NCBI RefSeq assembly: GCF_014694385.1
Contig: NZ_JAAOCA010000045.1
Span: 1-34,948, forward strand
DNA length: 34,948 nucleotides
Source: Pseudomonas typographi
GTDB taxonomy: Bacteria; Pseudomonadota; Gammaproteobacteria; Pseudomonadales; Pseudomonadaceae
Direction of reading: 5' to 3'
Position 1 is the stretch's first letter. The number at the start of each line of letters is the position of its first letter. Both the position numbers and the translations under genes were made by a program. Under the pieces are notes generated by a model. The model was not told the origin of the DNA, searched no databases, and saw nothing but the letters and a program-made list of their open reading frames with translations. Shown here piece after piece: positions 17,865 through 26,401 of the stretch.

Positions 17865-19154
17865 ATGATCCAGCGTTACCTTGCCGCCGGCCTGGCGCGC
17901 CGGCAGGTCCATTATGGCTGGGCGGTGGTGTTCGCCACGTTCCTGGTGATGCTGGTGGCGGCCGCCGCCATGGGCGCACCGGGGGTGCTGATCCAGCCAC
18001 TACAGGCAGAGTTCGGCTGGTCGACCTCGCAAATCTCCGTGGCCCTGGCCGTACGCCTGGTGTTGTTTGGCCTGCTGGGCCCGTTCGCTGCGGCGCTGAT
18101 CAACCACTTCGGCCTGCGCCCCGTGGTGGTCAGCGCCATGGCGCTGATTGCGCTGGGCTTTCTAGGTTCGCTGGGCATGACCGAGGCCTGGCAACTGTTG
18201 CTGCTGTGGGGCGTGGTGGTGGGTATCGGCACCGGCATGGTGGCGATGGTACTGGGGGCTACCGTCGCCACCCGCTGGTTCGTGCACCGCCGCGGCGTGG
18301 TCTTGGGCCTGCTGTCGGCCAGTTCCGCGACGGGGCAGTTGTTGTTCCTGCCGTTGATGGCGGAACTTACCAGCCGTTATGGCTGGCGCAGCGCCACGTT
18401 GTTCGTCTGCGCGCTGCTGCTCGTCGCGGCACTGGTGGCGCTGTTGTTGCTGCGTGACCGCCCGGTTGACCTGGGCTTGCCATTGTATGGCGAAACCACG
18501 GTGGCCGCGCCCGTGCCGCCACAGTCGTTCAAGGCGCACCTGCTGTCGCCGTTGCGCGCGTTGAGAACGGCCTCGGGCACCTTGACGTTTTGGGTGCTGG
18601 CCGGGACTTTTTTCGTGTGCGGGCTGAGCACCAACGGCCTGGTGCAAACCCACTTCGTATCGCTGTGCGGCGATTACGGCCTGGCCGCCGTGGGCGCGGC
18701 CAGCTTGCTGGCGGTGATGGGCTTGTTCGATTTCGTCGGCACGCTCGGCTCGGGCTGGCTCTCGGACCGCTACGACAATCGCTGGTTATTGTGTTGGTAT
18801 TACGGGCTGCGTGGGCTGTCACTGATGTTTTTGCCGTTTACCGGGTTCAACCCCTACGGGCTGTCGGTGTTCGCGGTGTTCTATGGCTTGGACTGGATCG
18901 CCACGGTGCCACCCACGGTGAAACTGGTGGCCGACCGTTTTGGCCGCGAACAAGCGGGGTTGGTGTTCGGCTGGGTGTTCGCCGCCCACCAGTTAGGGGC
19001 GGCGACGGCGGCCTATGGTGCGGGCTGGTCGCGCACCGAGCTGCACAGCTACTTGCCGGCATTCTTCGTGGCCGGGGCGATGTGCTTGGTCGCCGCAGCC
19101 AGTGTGGTGGTAATGCTCGACCGCCGGCGCAGCGCCCAAGCCAGTTTCGCCTAA
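17865..19154 (+). CDS. MFS transporter (oxalate/formate antiporter-like or monocarboxylate type)
   Basis: This 429-residue inner-membrane protein has about 12 hydrophobic segments. The opening HYGWAVVFATFLVML and the amphipathic QAEFGWSTSQISVALAVRL are typical of MFS_1 members near the oxalate:formate antiporter/monocarboxylate group. A central cytoplasmic loop lies near residues 200-235 and a second-half repeat contains LSDRYDNRW. The ATG at 17865 follows AAGGGG. TAATAT at 17800 could be a -10, with TTGCGC at a long 19-base spacing. The substrate is unknown. The second treS starts 153 bases downstream on the same strand, but co-transcription is not shown. Confidence 0.8.
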   Translation: MIQRYLAAGLARRQVHYGWAVVFATFLVMLVAAAAMGAPGVLIQPLQAEFGWSTSQISVALAVRLVLFGLLGPFAAALINHFGLRPVVVSAMALIALGFLGSLGMTEAWQLLLLWGVVVGIGTGMVAMVLGATVATRWFVHRRGVVLGLLSASSATGQLLFLPLMAELTSRYGWRSATLFVCALLLVAALVALLLLRDRPVDLGLPLYGETTVAAPVPPQSFKAHLLSPLRALRTASGTLTFWVLAGTFFVCGLSTNGLVQTHFVSLCGDYGLAAVGAASLLAVMGLFDFVGTLGSGWLSDRYDNRWLLCWYYGLRGLSLMFLPFTGFNPYGLSVFAVFYGLDWIATVPPTVKLVADRFGREQAGLVFGWVFAAHQLGAATAAYGAGWSRTELHSYLPAFFVAGAMCLVAAASVVVMLDRRRSAQASFA

Positions 19155-19307
19155 GTGGCGATACAACGGCCTGAAATTCCGTGCTGCCAGGCGCTGCCTG
19201 CCAGCGGGCGGCAAGCCAACCCGGGGCGCCGCGGCTGTACCCTGATGCAACGTTCTGCCGCCGCTGCGCTCATAGGAAGGGTTACCTGGCCATAAGGAAC
19301 CTTGCCC

Positions 19308-21377
19308 ATGCCTACACCTGACCCTACCCATGTGCAGTGGTTGGTCGAACGTTCGATGTTGCAAGCGGCCAAGGACCGGGCGCGGCTGTACTCCGGGCAG
19401 GCGCGGTTGTGGCAGCGGCCGTTCGCCCAGGCCCGTGCACGGGATGCCTCGGCCATCGCCTCGGTGTGGTTCACCGCGTACCCGGCCTCGATCGTGACCC
19501 GTGAAGGGGCCTCGGTGCTGCAAGCCCTGAGCGATGAGGACCTTTGGCATGCGCTGTCGCAGATCGGCATCCAGGGTATTCACAATGGTCCGTTGAAGCG
19601 CTCTGGCGGGCTGAACGGTAAACGTTATACCCCCACCATCGATGGCAACTTCGACCGTATCAGTTTCGATGTAGACCCGGCCCTGGGTACCGAGGCGGAG
19701 TTAGCGGGTTTAAGCCGCATGGCAGCTGCGCACAATGCGATCGTGATCGAAGACGCCATCCCGTCGCACACCGGCAAAGGGGCGGATTTTCGCCTGGCTG
19801 AAATCGCCTACGCCGACTACCCGGGCCTATACCACATGGTAGAAGTGCGCGAGGACGATTGGGCACTGCTGCCCGACGTACCGGCCGGCCGCGACGCGGT
19901 GAATCTACCGGCGGCGGTGGTCGATGCGCTGCGTGACAAGCATTACATCGTGGGCCAATTGCAGCGGGTGATTTTCTTCGAGCCAGGGGTCAAGGAAACG
20001 GACTGGAGCGCTACCGCGCCCATTACCGGGGTCGATGGCAAGCAGCGGCGTTGGGTGTACCTGCATTACTTCAAGGAAGGCCAGCCGTCGTTGAACTGGC
20101 TAGACCCCAGTTTCGCCGCCCAGCAGATGATCATCGGTGACGCCCTGCACGCGATCGATGTGGTCGGTGCCCGCGTGCTGCGCCTGGACGCCAATGGGTT
20201 TCTCGGGGTAGAGCGGCGCGCCGAAGGCACTGCATGGTCAGAAAGCCACCCGCTGTCGATTACCGGTAACCAGCTGTTGGCTGGGGCGATCCGCAAGGCG
20301 GGAGGGTTCAGCTTCCAAGAGCTGAACCTGACCCTGGACGACATCGCCGCCATGTCTCACGGGGGCGCCGACCTGTCTTACGATTTCATCACCCGCCCGG
20401 CCTACCAGCACGCCTTGCTTACGGGCCGCACCGAGTTCTTGCGCTTGATGCTGCGTGAAATGCACGCGTTCAATATCGACCCGGCGTCGTTGATTCACGC
20501 CCTGCAAAACCACGATGAGCTGACCTTGGAGCTGGTGCATTTCTGGACCCTGCATGCCCATGACCAGTACCTTTACCAAGGCCAAACGTTCCCGGGCAAC
20601 ATCCTGCGCGAGCACATTCGTGAAGAAATGTATGAACGGCTGGCCGGGGAACATGCACCGTACAACCTCAAATTCGTGACCAACGGCGTGGCCTGTACCA
20701 CCGCCAGCATCATCACCGCGGCGTTGGGCATTCGCGAACTCGATGCCATGACCCCGGAGCAAATTCGCCAGGTGCAGTACATCCATTTGTTGCTGGTGAT
20801 GTACAACGCTATGCAGCCGGGGGTGTTCGCGTTGTCTGGTTGGGACTTGGTCGGTGCGCTGCCGTTGCCCCACGAGCAGGTGGCGCACTTGATGGCCGAT
20901 GGCGACACCCGCTGGATCCATCGCGGTGCCTATGACCTGGTCGACTCCGACCCCTCGGGCGCGGCTTCACACGGCGGCATGCCCAGGGCGCGGTCGCTTT
21001 ATGGCAGCCTGCCGGAGCAATTGGAACGCCCAGACTCGTTCGCTTCCCAACTCAAGCAGATCCTCGCTGTGCGCCGCGCCTACGATATTGCAGCGAGCAA
21101 ACAGATCCTGGTGCCGGATGTAGAGCATCCCGGCTTGCTGGTGATGGTGCATGAGCTGCCGGCCGGCCGCGGCACGCAGATCACCGCGCTTAACTTCAGC
21201 GCCGCGGCCCTGGATGAAACCCTGCACCTGCCTGGTATTGCGCCGGGCCCGGTGGTGGATATCATCAATGAGCGGGTAGAGGGCGACCTGAGCGAAGCGG
21301 GTGAATTCACTATTCACCTGGACCCTTACGAAGGGCTGGCGCTGCGGGTGGTGTCAGCCTCGCCGCCGTTGTTGTGA
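19308..21377 (+). CDS. Trehalose synthase, P. stutzeri type (second, unfused TreS)
   Basis: This GH13 enzyme of 689 residues strongly resembles, from memory, the P. stutzeri trehalose synthase that interconverts maltose and trehalose. It differs from the TreS-Pep2 fusion at 2275 in length, in its N-terminus (ASVWFTAYPASIVT, IHNGPLKRSGGLNG) and in lacking a kinase domain. Predicted catalytic residues are D294 (LRLDANGF), E338 (FSFQELNL) and D403 (LQNHDELT). The ATG at 19308 has AAGGA at 19294-19298; an in-frame TTG at 19302 is less likely. It converges on the transketolase gene. Maltose to trehalose is the main reaction expected, for osmoprotection or trehalose use. Confidence 0.88.
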   Translation: MPTPDPTHVQWLVERSMLQAAKDRARLYSGQARLWQRPFAQARARDASAIASVWFTAYPASIVTREGASVLQALSDEDLWHALSQIGIQGIHNGPLKRSGGLNGKRYTPTIDGNFDRISFDVDPALGTEAELAGLSRMAAAHNAIVIEDAIPSHTGKGADFRLAEIAYADYPGLYHMVEVREDDWALLPDVPAGRDAVNLPAAVVDALRDKHYIVGQLQRVIFFEPGVKETDWSATAPITGVDGKQRRWVYLHYFKEGQPSLNWLDPSFAAQQMIIGDALHAIDVVGARVLRLDANGFLGVERRAEGTAWSESHPLSITGNQLLAGAIRKAGGFSFQELNLTLDDIAAMSHGGADLSYDFITRPAYQHALLTGRTEFLRLMLREMHAFNIDPASLIHALQNHDELTLELVHFWTLHAHDQYLYQGQTFPGNILREHIREEMYERLAGEHAPYNLKFVTNGVACTTASIITAALGIRELDAMTPEQIRQVQYIHLLLVMYNAMQPGVFALSGWDLVGALPLPHEQVAHLMADGDTRWIHRGAYDLVDSDPSGAASHGGMPRARSLYGSLPEQLERPDSFASQLKQILAVRRAYDIAASKQILVPDVEHPGLLVMVHELPAGRGTQITALNFSAAALDETLHLPGIAPGPVVDIINERVEGDLSEAGEFTIHLDPYEGLALRVVSASPPLL

Positions 21378-21402
21378 AGCGGCCCGGGCGGTGCGCGCGT
21401 GG

Positions 21403-21440
21403 CAGTGGGTGGCGCTGTTGGCGCCGGCGCCGCCCCACTG
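21403..21440. terminator. Hairpin between convergent treS2 and transketolase genes
   Basis: CAGTGGG (21403-21409) pairs with CCCACTG (21434-21440), and inside it GGCGC can pair with GCGCC. It fills most of the 78-base gap between two convergent stop codons, so it may end transcription from both sides. There is no T-tract. Confidence 0.4.
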
Positions 21441-21455
21441 GCCGGTAAGGGTAAG

Positions 21456-23531
21456 CTAGAGGCCGCCTGCGTTTTGTAGGGCTGCCCGCGCCACTTTCAC
21501 CACGTTCTCCACGGTAAAGCCGAACTTGGCCTGCAGCTTGGCCAGCGGCGCAGAGCCGCCGAAGCTGTTCATCACCACTTTGGCGCCGGCAGGGCCTACG
21601 TAGCGGTCCCAACCTAACGGGCCGGCCTGTTCGATGGCCACACGGGCGCTGACGTGGGGCGGCAATACCTGGTCACGGTAGGTTTTATCCTGTTCTTCGA
21701 ACAGCTCCCAACTGGGCATCGACACCACCCGTGCGCGAACACCGCTGGCCTGTAGCTGGGTATAGGCTTCCACCGCCAGGCTCAGTTCGCTGCCGGTGGC
21801 CAGCAGGATCACTTGCGCCTCGCCACCGTCGCTGTCGGCCAGAACATAGGCACCGCGCACCGTGCCCTCGGCGCTTGCATATTGGCTGCGGTCCAGGGTG
21901 GGCAGGGGCTGGCGCGACAGTATCAAGGCACAGGGGCGATGGGTTTGGCTCAGCGCCAGCTTCCAGGCCTGGGCCACCTCGTTCGCATCGCCCGGGCGCA
22001 GCGTGATCAGCCCTGGGGTCGCCCGCAACTGCGCCAGGTGCTCGATGGGTTGGTGGGTCGGGCCATCCTCGCCGACGCCGATGGAGTCATGGGTAAACAC
22101 GAAAATCACGGGCAATTCCATGATCGCTGCCAGCCGGATAGGCGGCTTCATGTAATCGCTGAACACTAGGAAGGTCGATGTGTACGGGCGCAGGTAACTC
22201 AGCGCCAAGCCGTTGGCAATGGCACCCATGGCATGTTCACGCACCCCGAAGTGCAGGTTGCGCCCATGGTAATGGCCTGCCTGGAAACTGCCCGCGCTCT
22301 CGAACGTGAGGTTGGTCTTGGTCGAGGGCGATAGGTCCGCCGAGCCGCCGAGCAGCCAGTCGATGCGTTCGGCGAAGGCATTGAGCACCTTGCCACCGGC
22401 TGCCCGGCTGGCGACACCTTTGGTGTCAGCCTCGAAGGTGAGCGGGTCGGCGTCCCAACCGTCGGGCATGCGCCCTTCGCGCATGCGGCTCAACTGGTCG
22501 GCCAGGGCCGGCTGTTGGCTTTGCAGGCGGGCCAGGGCCGCTTCCCAACCGGCGTAGGCTTCTTCCACGCGTTCGCGCAGCGCATCACGCAGCCAATGCT
22601 GAGCTTGGGCGGGCACCACAAAGCTGTCGTTCTCATTCCAGCCGTAGGCTTTCTTGGCCAGGCGCACTTCTTCCTCGCCCAGCGGCTCGCCGTGGGCCGC
22701 GGCGGTGTTGTGCTTGGTCGGTGCACCGTAGCCGATCACGCTGTTGACCACGATCAGCGTGGGGGCATCCTCGGTGCGCTTGAAGGTGCGCAACGCCTCG
22801 GCCAGCGCCGCGGTGTCGTTGGCATCCGTCACATGCAAGGTGTGCCAGCCATAACCTCTGAAGCGCTCGGCCACGTCTTCGCTGAAGGCAAGGTCGGTGT
22901 GCCCTTCGATGCTGATGGTGTTGCTGTCGTAGATCCAACACAAGTTAGAAAGCTTTTGGTGGCCCGCCAGTGAGGCGGCCTCACTGCTGATGCCCTCCAT
23001 CATGTCGCCGTCACCGCAAATCACGTACACGTCATAGTCGAACAGGGTCGCGCCGGCCTGGTTGAACTGTTTGCCCAGCCAGTGCGAGGCCATGGCCATG
23101 CCCACGCTGTTGGCGCAGCCTTGGCCCAGCGGGCCGGTAGTGGTTTCAACGCCGGTGGTCATGCGGTATTCGGGGTGGCCTGGGGTTTTGGAGTCAAGCT
23201 GGCGAAATTGGCGGATGTCATCGAGGCTTATCGCCGGTTGCCCGGTAGGGGTGCCATGTTCGTCGATTTCCACCACGCCCGCTAAATGCAGCAGCGAATA
23301 CAGCAGCATCGAGGCATGCCCGGCAGACAACACAAAGCGGTCACGGTTGGGCCAATCAGGGTGGTCGGGGTGGTAGCGCAAAAAGCCCTTCCACAGGGTA
23401 TAGCCCACTGGCGCCAGGGCCATGGGTGTGCCGGGGTGGCCAGAGTTGGCTTTTTGCACCGCGTCCATGCTCAGGGTACGGATGGTGTCGGTGCAAAGGC
23501 GGTCGAGGTCGGGGGAGGTGGTTGAAGGCAT
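21456..23531 (-). CDS. tkt: Transketolase
   Basis: This thiamine-diphosphate enzyme moves two-carbon ketol units between sugar phosphates in the pentose phosphate pathway. The 691-residue length is slightly above the usual 660-670. Motifs in order: SGHPGTPMALAP (30-41), GPLGQG (133-138), the ThDP motif GDGDMMEGISSEAASLAG (173-190) with the Asn side at YDSNTISIEG, then GVGEDGPTHQPIEHL in the pyrimidine domain. The ATG at 23531 has AAGGA 9 bases upstream. It lies downstream of an MFS transporter gene on the same strand. Away from the usual housekeeping context as I recall it, it is probably an accessory transketolase for a pentose or related substrate. Confidence 0.93.
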   Translation of the reverse strand: MPSTTSPDLDRLCTDTIRTLSMDAVQKANSGHPGTPMALAPVGYTLWKGFLRYHPDHPDWPNRDRFVLSAGHASMLLYSLLHLAGVVEIDEHGTPTGQPAISLDDIRQFRQLDSKTPGHPEYRMTTGVETTTGPLGQGCANSVGMAMASHWLGKQFNQAGATLFDYDVYVICGDGDMMEGISSEAASLAGHQKLSNLCWIYDSNTISIEGHTDLAFSEDVAERFRGYGWHTLHVTDANDTAALAEALRTFKRTEDAPTLIVVNSVIGYGAPTKHNTAAAHGEPLGEEEVRLAKKAYGWNENDSFVVPAQAQHWLRDALRERVEEAYAGWEAALARLQSQQPALADQLSRMREGRMPDGWDADPLTFEADTKGVASRAAGGKVLNAFAERIDWLLGGSADLSPSTKTNLTFESAGSFQAGHYHGRNLHFGVREHAMGAIANGLALSYLRPYTSTFLVFSDYMKPPIRLAAIMELPVIFVFTHDSIGVGEDGPTHQPIEHLAQLRATPGLITLRPGDANEVAQAWKLALSQTHRPCALILSRQPLPTLDRSQYASAEGTVRGAYVLADSDGGEAQVILLATGSELSLAVEAYTQLQASGVRARVVSMPSWELFEEQDKTYRDQVLPPHVSARVAIEQAGPLGWDRYVGPAGAKVVMNSFGGSAPLAKLQAKFGFTVENVVKVARAALQNAGGL

Positions 23532-23561
23532 GGCAAAGGGTCCTTTCGACGGTGAAGTCGA

Positions 23562-23669
23562 TTAGCGGCCCGGCCAGCGGCCGGCGCCGTAACCGTGCAG
23601 GTTACTGAACCAGACCGCAGCCCCGCCGCCAAAGTTGCCTTGCTGGTATGAATGGCCTCGCGGTTTCAT
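23562..23669 (-). CDS. Possible 35-residue glycine-rich peptide upstream of transketolase
   Basis: A minus-strand frame with ATG at 23669 and TAA at 23562 encodes 35 residues, beginning MKPRGHSYQQGNFGGGAAVW and ending HGYGAGRWPGR. It is basic and rich in Gly, Tyr and Trp. It lies in the 160-base gap between the MFS and transketolase genes, 30 bases before the latter. There is no convincing Shine-Dalgarno, so it may be chance. About 70% of its third codon positions are G or C. Confidence 0.22.
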   Translation of the reverse strand: MKPRGHSYQQGNFGGGAAVWFSNLHGYGAGRWPGR

Positions 23670-23675
23670 GTGGGC

Positions 23676-23693
23676 AGCGCCACGCTCGGCGCT
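23676..23693 (-). terminator. Short hairpin at the end of the MFS gene
   Basis: AGCGCC and GGCGCT form a 6-bp stem with a 6-base loop that overlaps the MFS stop codon (23692-23694). There is no T-tract. It could partly separate expression of the MFS and transketolase genes. Confidence 0.25.
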
Positions 23694-25086
23694 AATGGGC
23701 GATCCGCTCCAGCGCCAGGTTGCGGGTGTGCGGGCCGAAGCCGCCGATCGTGACCGTGACCACCAGCATGCTCGCGACGATAAAGGCCAATACCCCTGGC
23801 GTGCCGAAGTGTTCAAGGAAAAAACCGATCATCAGGCTGCTGAACACGGTCGACAGGCGGCTGAAGGAATAACAGAACCCTACCGCCCGCGCGCGGATGT
23901 GGGTGGGGAACAGTTCGCTTTGGTAGGCGTGGTAGGCAAAGGTCAACCAGGCGTTGCAGAAGGTGATCATCACCCCGCAGGCCACCAGGCCGGTGGCGGT
24001 GCTTTGGAGGGCGAACAGCGTGCCGAAGATCACCGTACCGATGGCCGCGCCGACGATCTGCCATTTGTTCTCGAAACGGTTCGCCCAGCGGGTGAACAAT
24101 AACGGGCCCAGTGGGTACGCCAGGGTGATGATAAAGGCATAGCCCAGGCTGTGAGTGACTTCCATGCCCTTGCCGGCAAGCAGCGCGGGCAGCCAGTTGC
24201 CGAAGCCGAAAAAACCGATGGCCTGGAAGAAGTTAAAGGCGATCAGCATCAGCGCTCGGCGCCGATAGGGCGGCTTCCAGATGTCGGCGAAACGGCCATG
24301 GGCCTGCAGCGTTACGGCTTCCGGTTCGGGTACGGGCAGGGCCCGGCCCAGTTCGCGGGCGCAGCGCTGTTCAAAGGCGGCGGTGATGGCCTCGGCTTCC
24401 TCGAAGCGGCCGTGTTGGGCGAGCCAGCGCGGTGATTCGGGCAGGCGCTTGCGCAACCACCAAATGAACAGCGCGAACACCGCGCTGGCCAGCACCACCC
24501 AGCGCCAGCCGGCCACGCCAAATGGCGCTTGCGGCACCAGCCACCAGCTCATCAGCGCCACCGCCGGCACCGACAAGAACTGTACGAAAAAGGCAAACGC
24601 GAAGGCCGAGGTGCGCATGCGCTTAGGCACCCACTCCGACAAGTACGTGTCGATGGTCACCAGCTCGATCCCCAAGCCAATACCGACCAAAAAACGAAAC
24701 ACGATGATCCCCAGCGCGGTCGATTGCAGACCCATCAGCACTGTGGCCACGGTGTACCAGATCAAGGCGAAGGTGAACACCGTGCGCCGGCCGAAGCGGT
24801 CAGCCAGGGGGCTGAGCAAGCTGGCGCCGAAGAACAGGCCCAGAAAGGTGGCCGAGGCAAATGCCGCTTGGTCTGAAACGCCGAATACGCCCTCGGCGCC
24901 GCTGGCGAAAATACCGGCTTTGATCAGGCCAGGGCTGATGTAGGCGGTTTGGAACAAGTCATACAGTTCGAAGAACCCCCCAATCGACAACAGGGCTACC
25001 AGCTTCCACAAGCTGGCCACCGCCGGCAGGCGGTCTATTCGGGCAGAAAGCAGGGCGACGCGGGCTGCGTCGGAGGGGGCGGTCAT
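23692..25086 (-). CDS. MFS transporter (metabolite:H+ symporter, sugar-porter-like)
   Basis: This 464-residue inner-membrane protein has about 12 transmembrane segments. Signature elements are FFELYDLF in the first segment, LADRFGRR in the loop between segments 2 and 3, LVGIGLGIELVTIDTYLSEWVPKRMR, and ESPRWLAQ before the central loop. These fit the sugar porter/aromatic acid:H+ symporter branch. It is followed on the same strand by transketolase, which suggests uptake of a sugar or sugar acid that enters the pentose phosphate pathway. The ATG at 25086 has AAGG upstream. It is divergent from the GntR-type gene and may be controlled by it. The substrate is unknown. Confidence 0.82.
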   Translation of the reverse strand: MTAPSDAARVALLSARIDRLPAVASLWKLVALLSIGGFFELYDLFQTAYISPGLIKAGIFASGAEGVFGVSDQAAFASATFLGLFFGASLLSPLADRFGRRTVFTFALIWYTVATVLMGLQSTALGIIVFRFLVGIGLGIELVTIDTYLSEWVPKRMRTSAFAFAFFVQFLSVPAVALMSWWLVPQAPFGVAGWRWVVLASAVFALFIWWLRKRLPESPRWLAQHGRFEEAEAITAAFEQRCARELGRALPVPEPEAVTLQAHGRFADIWKPPYRRRALMLIAFNFFQAIGFFGFGNWLPALLAGKGMEVTHSLGYAFIITLAYPLGPLLFTRWANRFENKWQIVGAAIGTVIFGTLFALQSTATGLVACGVMITFCNAWLTFAYHAYQSELFPTHIRARAVGFCYSFSRLSTVFSSLMIGFFLEHFGTPGVLAFIVASMLVVTVTIGGFGPHTRNLALERIAH

Positions 25087-25183
25087 CGTGGAGCCTTACA
25101 GTCGAGAACGAAAGGGCCACTATACCGAAACGCGTGTAACTAAATTTTGCTAAAAGAAGCCCGCTTCGCTATTGGGCGCGTTT

Positions 25184-25198
25184 TGATTTCGAAAATCA
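25184..25198. promoter_or_regulatory. Inverted repeat, candidate operator near the MFS promoter
   Basis: TGATTT-CGA-AAATCA is a perfect 6-3-6 inverted repeat about 100 bases upstream of the MFS start at 25086. It differs in sequence from the palindrome near gntR, so the same protein need not bind both. Confidence 0.3.
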
Positions 25199-25416
25199 TG
25201 GGTTTTCGGCCATAAAATTGCGCAACGTTTCGCTGGCGTGGGGGTTGAGAACTGACTTGCGCTCATAGGCAGCCGACCTGGACGAGCGTACCGCCCCCGT
25301 CGCTGCGAACCCGCTGCCAGGCCATTAAATGCCCGACCGTATGCGGCATGGTTACTCGGAGGGAACGCCGTGGTGCGGCAAGGTTCACAACTTCCGACCA
25401 ACGTTAAGAATCTGCC

Positions 25417-25445
25417 TTGACGGCACCGTAATCGCGGTGAATACT
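25417..25445 (+). promoter_or_regulatory. Candidate sigma-70 promoter of the GntR-type gene
   Basis: TTGACG (25417-25422), a 17-base spacer and AATACT (25440-25445). The -35 matches five of six consensus bases and the -10 four of six. The predicted start is near 25452, about 50 bases before the ATG at 25502. Confidence 0.45.
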
Positions 25446-25457
25446 TCTTGGCATAAT

Positions 25458-25469
25458 TCATATATATGA
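25458..25469 (+). promoter_or_regulatory. Palindrome just after the gntR promoter, candidate autoregulatory operator
   Basis: TCATATATATGA is a perfect 12-base palindrome lying 13 bases past the proposed -10. GntR-family repressors often bind AT-rich palindromes at or just after the start of their own gene. The binding protein is inferred from position only. Confidence 0.4.
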
Positions 25470-25501
25470 CTAGATAAATACAACAGCGAACGAGGCCGTG
25501 T

Positions 25502-26233
25502 ATGAATGCCCTTTCCAGCGACGAGCGCTTACCCCTTTATCAACGGCTACGGGACGAACTCGCCCAACAGGTGTGCGGGAACCACTGGAAGGCGGGCGAA
25601 GCCATTCCCACGGAAGCCTCGTTGGCGGCCGAATATGGCCTGTCGATCGGCACCGTGCGCAAGGCGATAGACATGCTGGTGGGGGAACGCATTCTGGAGC
25701 GCCAACAGGGCCGTGGCACGTTCATCCGCCGCGCGCAGTTCCAAGATTCGCTGTTCAGGTTCTTCCGTTTCCAAAACCTGCAAGGTGAACGCCTGGTGCC
25801 GCAAAGCCGCATCTTGTCGGTCAAGGCGTTGCCGGCAACGCCGGTGGTCAGCTATGCGTTGCAACTAGCCGGCGGCGCCGAAGTGATCCGCCTGCAGCGC
25901 TTGCGTCTGCTGGAAGGCGACCCGGTGCTAGCCGAAGAGATCTGGCTGCCACGTGCGCCGTTCGAGCCGATCCTGAACCTGGACCTGAACCAGGAAGGGC
26001 CGCTGCTGTACCCGATCTACGAAGAGCTCTGCGGGCAGGTTATCGCCTCGGCCGACGAAACCCTGACTGCCGAGCCGGTCGATGCCGAGTACGCCCAATG
26101 GCTGGGCATCGAGCCGGCCAGCCCAGTGGTGGTGATTGAACGGGTGGCCCGTGGTTATTCCGGGCAGCCGCTGGAGTGGCGCCGTTCGCGGGGGCATGCG
26201 CGGCATTTTCGCTACAGCGTGGAGATTCGCTAG
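25502..26233 (+). CDS. GntR family transcriptional regulator with UTRA domain (HutC subfamily)
   Basis: This 243-residue regulator has an N-terminal winged helix (about 10-77: PLYQRLRDELAQQV, PTEASLAAEYGLSIGTVRKAIDMLV, GRGTFI). A UTRA ligand-binding domain follows (about 95-238: LQRLRLLEGDPVLAEEIWLP, ending with RGHARHFRYSVEIR). The arrangement is that of HutC-type repressors that sense a pathway metabolite. The ATG at 25502 follows GAGG. It is divergent from one MFS gene and upstream of another MFS gene and an amidohydrolase gene, which are its likely targets. The ligand is unknown. Confidence 0.9.
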   Translation: MNALSSDERLPLYQRLRDELAQQVCGNHWKAGEAIPTEASLAAEYGLSIGTVRKAIDMLVGERILERQQGRGTFIRRAQFQDSLFRFFRFQNLQGERLVPQSRILSVKALPATPVVSYALQLAGGAEVIRLQRLRLLEGDPVLAEEIWLPRAPFEPILNLDLNQEGPLLYPIYEELCGQVIASADETLTAEPVDAEYAQWLGIEPASPVVVIERVARGYSGQPLEWRRSRGHARHFRYSVEIR

Positions 26234-26401
26234 ACCTTGTTTGGTGTTTCAAAGTTGGCTGCACCCTTTTGACGGGGCTTTTAGCTGCCGGGTGGCATTG
26301 CTGCGCCTCGCTTGCACCAGGATTCACGCGTCAATGGCCGTGCGAGCTACTGAAACACAACGCTAAAAAAAGCTGCCAACACTAAAAAGGACAACAACCT
26401 C

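Larger units (their letters stand above)
25087..25501. other. 415-base divergent control region, no gene seen
   Basis: This is the longest gene-free stretch of the window, between the divergent MFS (minus) and GntR (plus) genes. I found no credible coding frame. It holds a palindrome at 25184-25198 near the MFS side, a sigma-70-like promoter at 25417-25445 and a palindrome at 25458-25469 near gntR. The part in between (about 25200-25400) shows nothing I can assign. Confidence 0.6.
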
